A stretch of 64,000 bases of DNA from RGIG3102 sp964369915. Its GTDB lineage: Bacteria; Bacillota; Clostridia; Oscillospirales; Ruminococcaceae. Each line of letters opens with the position of its first letter. Position 1 is the first letter of the stretch. The stretch covers positions 14,923 to 78,922 of the forward strand of contig CAYJGG010000001.1 in NCBI GenBank assembly GCA_964369915.1. The letters are read 5' to 3'. The position numbers were made by a program, and so were the translations under genes. Below are positions 60,868-64,000 of this stretch, piece after piece. Below the pieces are notes generated by a model. It saw nothing but the letters and a program-made list of their open reading frames with translations, was not told the origin of the DNA and did not search any database.

Positions 60868-62118
60868 TTATTTAGCTACTTTTCTTGCCTCAAGAAGTAT
60901 TATTCTATTGTCTACAACTTTTGTTATTAAATATTCAAAATAATCATCAACATAAATATCGCCAACATCGGCAACTTTATTTAATTTATCCATTATATAT
61001 CCTGAAATAGTTGTGTATTCTTTTGTGAATATAGGATTATTTTCAAAAACAGACACAAAGAAATCTTCAATAGAAGCTTCACCCATTAATTCATATACAT
61101 CTTCTTTGATTAATCTTATTTGTTGTGGCACTTCGTCGTGTTCGTCCCAGATATCGCCTACTAATTCTTCTAAAATATCTTCTAAAGTTACAATACCTAA
61201 TGTTCCGCCATATTCATCAGTTACTACCGCCATATGAACTTTATCTTTTTGTAATTCTTGCATTATTGTGATAACTCTCTTTTTAGGTGGAACATAAAGA
61301 CACGGCTTTAATAACTCTTTTAAAACTATATCTTCATTTTTAAGTAGTTTTGAAAAGAATTCTTTTTGACTGATAAAACCTAATATTTTATCAATTGAGC
61401 CTTCATAAACTGGCATACGACTAAAGTTTTGATTTAAGAATTGCTCTTTTATATAATCTATTGAGCTTTCAATACTAACTGCAAAAATATCAACTCTAGG
61501 AGTTAACACCTCTGATGCTGAAATATCATTAAATTCAATAGCACTTTGAACTAATTCTGCTTCATCTTCTTCCATTACGCCTTCATCTTCAATAACATCA
61601 ATAATGCTCATTAATTCTTGCTCTGTTACACTAGGGCCTGATTCACCTTTTGAAAGCTTTTCAGCCACTTTATTTTTTAAGAATGTTAAAAGCTTTATAA
61701 TTGGATTAAATATATTAGATAAAAATAATAATACTCCACTACATGTTTTTAAAAAAGATTCAGCATTTTCATTAGCTAATGATTTAGGAAGCACTTCCCC
61801 GAATATAATAACTACAACTGTTGTTATACCTGTTGCAATACCAACACCACTTGTGCCAAATGCGTCTGTGAAAATAAAAGTTGTAAGTGATGTAAAAAAT
61901 ATGTTTACAATATTGTTTGAAATTAATAAAGTTGATAAACTATTATCATAGTTTGTAATAGCCTTTAGGGCTCTGCCTGCTTTTTTATCCCCATTTTCCA
62001 CTTGATTTTTAAGCCTTATTCTATTTGCAGCTGTTAGAGCTGTTTCGCTCGCTGAAAAGAATGCTGACAAAGATAAAAGAAAAAGTAAAAGTAAAATAAC
62101 CGACCAATAACTGTCCAA
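60868..62118 (-). CDS. CNNM/CorC-type (HlyC/TlyC family) membrane protein
   Basis: A 416-residue protein: DUF21/CNNM membrane domain (residues 1-180; LSAFFSASETALTAAN and FGEVLPKSLANENAE), a CBS pair (about 205-330; LTPRVDIFAV, MAVVTDEYGGTLGIVTLEDILEELVGDIWDEHDE) and a C-terminal CorC_HlyC domain. The family is linked to Mg2+ export or homeostasis, despite its historical haemolysin name. It starts with TTG nine bases behind GGAG. Confidence 0.92.
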   Translation of the reverse strand: MDSYWSVILLLLFLLSLSAFFSASETALTAANRIRLKNQVENGDKKAGRALKAITNYDNSLSTLLISNNIVNIFFTSLTTFIFTDAFGTSGVGIATGITTVVVIIFGEVLPKSLANENAESFLKTCSGVLLFLSNIFNPIIKLLTFLKNKVAEKLSKGESGPSVTEQELMSIIDVIEDEGVMEEDEAELVQSAIEFNDISASEVLTPRVDIFAVSIESSIDYIKEQFLNQNFSRMPVYEGSIDKILGFISQKEFFSKLLKNEDIVLKELLKPCLYVPPKKRVITIMQELQKDKVHMAVVTDEYGGTLGIVTLEDILEELVGDIWDEHDEVPQQIRLIKEDVYELMGEASIEDFFVSVFENNPIFTKEYTTISGYIMDKLNKVADVGDIYVDDYFEYLITKVVDNRIILLEARKVAK

Positions 62119-62182
62119 AATGAATTTCTCCTTATGTTTTTATAAAATTTGATTAATAATATAATACTACATTTTATTTGTG

Positions 62183-62211
62183 TTGTAAATATGAATTAAA
62201 TATTGTATACT
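62183..62211 (+). promoter_or_regulatory. Promoter of the AI-2E transporter gene
   Basis: TTGTAA (62183-62188), 17-base spacer, TATACT (62206-62211). Confidence 0.62.
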
Positions 62212-62269
62212 ATAATGTAGAAATATAATTATTTATAAATAAATATATACTATTTTTAGAGGTGAGTCA

Positions 62270-63469
62270 ATGAAAAATAAATTTAAAGAACTTTTTACAC
62301 CTAATGTATTAGCGAATGCTTTATCGCTTATACTAGCTGTTTCTTTTTTTGTTATTATTAATAATATTGAGATAGTGTCTGGTTATATATCTTCTTTTAT
62401 AAGCGTCATTTTGCCTTTTATTATCTCCTTTTCAATTGCATATATTTTAAATTCACCAATAATATGGTTTGAAACGAAAATTTTTTATAAGTTAAAAGCT
62501 AAAAAAAGAAAAACCTTATCAATAATTATTGTGTATCTCTTATTTTTATTTTTCCTTGTGGCATTGATATTTGCCATAGTTCCACAAATAATTGAGACAA
62601 TGACAGTTATTTCAAACTCACTACCTTCTTTTTTAACTGAAGTTTCTAAAGAAATATCTGTTTTTTTACAAACCTTAAACTTAAATGCTGAAATTGAAAC
62701 TCAACTTGAACAAGTTTGGAATGATTTTGTTTTATATCTTACTAATTTAGTTATTGATATTATCCCAAATTTATTAAACTTTTCTATCACTTTAGGCGTT
62801 TCAGTTATTAACACATTAACAGCAATTATCGCCTCTATATATATGCTAGCTGGCAAAGATAAATTAATTTTTCAAGTTAAGAAATTAATATTTGCTTTTA
62901 TGCCTTTTAAAAGAGCCGATAGATTAATGGTTATTGCAAGGCGCAGTAATAGAATTTTTTCAGGATTTATCGTTGGGAAAATGATTGATAGTCTTATTAT
63001 TGGAATCATTTGTTTTGTAGGTATGCTTTTTATCCATCAGCCTTTTGCTGTTTTAATTTCTGTCATTATAGGTGTCACTAACATGATTCCATTCTTTGGA
63101 CCTTTTATTGGTGCTATACCTTGTGCTTTTATATTATTATTAGTAAATCCTATGACCACTATTATATTTGTGATATTTATAATTATCTTGCAACAAATCG
63201 ATGGAAATATTATAGGGCCTAAAATCTTAGGCGATTCAACTGGACTTTCCCCTTTATGGGTTTTAGTTGCAATTATTGTTGGTAATGGCTTATTAGGTGT
63301 AATTGGTATGCTTATAGGTGTTCCTACATTCGCTGTTTTATATAGTATTGTTTCCGATATTATTAAATCAAGATTGCGCGATAAGTCTATCGAAACCGAC
63401 ACTAAATCGTATACAATAAAAATAGATAAATTTTATGGAGAAAAAGTAGAAAAAAATGAATCAAACTAA
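62270..63469 (+). CDS. AI-2E family transporter
   Basis: A 399-residue polytopic membrane protein of the AI-2E (TqsA/YdiK/PerM) family with about eight membrane segments. Family markers are FAIVPQIIETM, GKMIDSLIIGIICFVG, VTNMIPFFGPFIGAIP and QQIDGNIIGPKILGDSTGLSPLWVLVAIIVGNGLLG. Members include autoinducer-2 exporters and cation/proton antiporters, so the cargo is not fixed. AGAGGTGA precedes the ATG. The next gene overlaps its end by 14 bases. Confidence 0.9.
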   Translation: MKNKFKELFTPNVLANALSLILAVSFFVIINNIEIVSGYISSFISVILPFIISFSIAYILNSPIIWFETKIFYKLKAKKRKTLSIIIVYLLFLFFLVALIFAIVPQIIETMTVISNSLPSFLTEVSKEISVFLQTLNLNAEIETQLEQVWNDFVLYLTNLVIDIIPNLLNFSITLGVSVINTLTAIIASIYMLAGKDKLIFQVKKLIFAFMPFKRADRLMVIARRSNRIFSGFIVGKMIDSLIIGIICFVGMLFIHQPFAVLISVIIGVTNMIPFFGPFIGAIPCAFILLLVNPMTTIIFVIFIIILQQIDGNIIGPKILGDSTGLSPLWVLVAIIVGNGLLGVIGMLIGVPTFAVLYSIVSDIIKSRLRDKSIETDTKSYTIKIDKFYGEKVEKNESN

Positions 63470-63944
63470 AAGAAAATTTAGAAGATATTTTTTAGCAATT
63501 ATTATGCTAATTATAAGCGTATACGCAACTATTTTTATTAAAGACACCTTAGATTCTTTAAACCCAGATGAATCACTCCCTTTAATAAATGTAACCGTTG
63601 GATACACTAACCCCCAAGTTAAACGAACAGGATACACATGGCAATTTGGAGCAAGAGATGTAAGAGCACCTTTTCTTCACCCACCTGACGTTGCACTAAT
63701 TTCACTTGAAGCACCTACTAATACGCCAATTTTAATAGGGTTTTCAACTGAATATGAAGTTTTAAATGTGTCTTATGCAGATGAACAAACTGCCCTTTCT
63801 TCTGGCGAATACACATCGATTATTGGAATCCCTCAAACACCTAACGAAGAAGGAGTTTATATTTATCAAATTGATGTAACTTTTGAAGATGGAAACGTTT
63901 TATATTACTTTGCTATTGATGTTACAAATAATCCATATTCATAA
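63456..63944 (+). CDS. Membrane-anchored protein of unknown function
   Basis: A 162-residue protein with a positively charged start (MNQTKRKFRRYF), one membrane anchor (about 11-28) and an extracellular domain of about 130 residues without recognised motif; the strand-rich pattern ending in GVYIYQIDVTFEDGNVLYYFAIDV looks like an Ig-like or beta-sandwich fold. It overlaps the AI-2E family gene by 14 bases, so the two are translationally linked. Nothing further is visible in the last 56 bases of the window. Confidence 0.68.
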   Translation: MNQTKRKFRRYFLAIIMLIISVYATIFIKDTLDSLNPDESLPLINVTVGYTNPQVKRTGYTWQFGARDVRAPFLHPPDVALISLEAPTNTPILIGFSTEYEVLNVSYADEQTALSSGEYTSIIGIPQTPNEEGVYIYQIDVTFEDGNVLYYFAIDVTNNPYS

Positions 63945-64000
63945 AATAAAAATGATGGCTTATAGCTTATTACTCATAAAGAAACTTTAATAAAATACTA

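Noticed and set aside
1..64000. CRISPR arrays, tRNA/rRNA genes, prophage or IS elements
   Set aside because: No spaced direct repeats, no T-arm or anticodon-arm signature, no integrase, transposase or phage structural proteins were found; base composition is even throughout.

Overview
This 64 kb window is AT-rich chromosomal DNA of an anaerobic, low-GC Gram-positive bacterium, most likely class Clostridia. The evidence is: a reverse rubrerythrin behind a PerR-like regulator, formate-tetrahydrofolate ligase, DUF1576 and DUF951 proteins, cell-wall genes of monoderm type (FtsEX with an M23 hydrolase, RodA, D-Ala-D-Ala carboxypeptidase, SpoIID domain), strong AGGAGG ribosome-binding sites, TTGACA/TATAAT promoters, and lipoprotein signal peptides. 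I cannot name a genus. I saw no insertion sequence, prophage, CRISPR array, tRNA or rRNA gene.

Layout. 0-5.5 kb: an M3 oligopeptidase, then a GntR/ABC/permease/permease/lipoprotein cluster that looks like a self-regulated envelope-stress exporter. 5.6-6.7 kb: a PerR-like regulator with a near-consensus Fur-type box, followed by reverse rubrerythrin. 6.8-10.6 kb: a small unknown gene, a DUF1576 membrane protein and a PadR/DUF1700-like/DUF4097 module. 10.6-28.9 kb is nearly all minus strand: M18 aminopeptidase, lytic transglycosylase, CoaE, Sua5, RF1, DUF951, (plus-strand S1 protein), a response-regulator diguanylate cyclase, a polar amino-acid ABC transporter with an ARG-box-like operator, PlsY-Der-DUF512, L32-DUF177, a P-loop protein, Pgi and a D-Ala-D-Ala carboxypeptidase. 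29-42.3 kb: MtaB, an SGNH hydrolase with Ig-like repeats, threonine aldolase, an operon of cysteine desulfurase, ThiI and a CinA-SpoIID fusion, then Fhs. 42.3-46.6 kb: FtsE, FtsX, an M23 hydrolase and an S41 family protein. 46.6-52.9 kb: a CdaR-type regulator, a structured intergenic element, an RsuA-type pseudouridine synthase, a DUF4830 protein, cyclophilin, and a BlaI repressor with an M56 transducer. 52.9-64 kb: acetyltransferases, an Mbeg1-like hydrolase, RodA, TsaE-TsaB-RpiB-Upp, a dicarboxylate symporter, an XRE membrane regulator, a CNNM/CorC-type protein and an AI-2E family transporter.

Themes. Cell-wall remodelling recurs: RodA, FtsEX plus M23, D,D-carboxypeptidase, lytic transglycosylase, SpoIID, and a BlaI/M56 switch whose sensor carries a LytM-like domain. 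tRNA modification also recurs: Sua5, TsaB and TsaE make t6A, MtaB thiomethylates it, and cysteine desulfurase with ThiI makes 4-thiouridine. The most unusual objects are the CinA-membrane-SpoIID fusion, the M56-BNR-LytM transducer that lacks one zinc ligand, an S41 protease homologue whose catalytic serine is a tyrosine, two genes that appear to start at AUU, and a three-way-junction intergenic element with mutually exclusive pairings.
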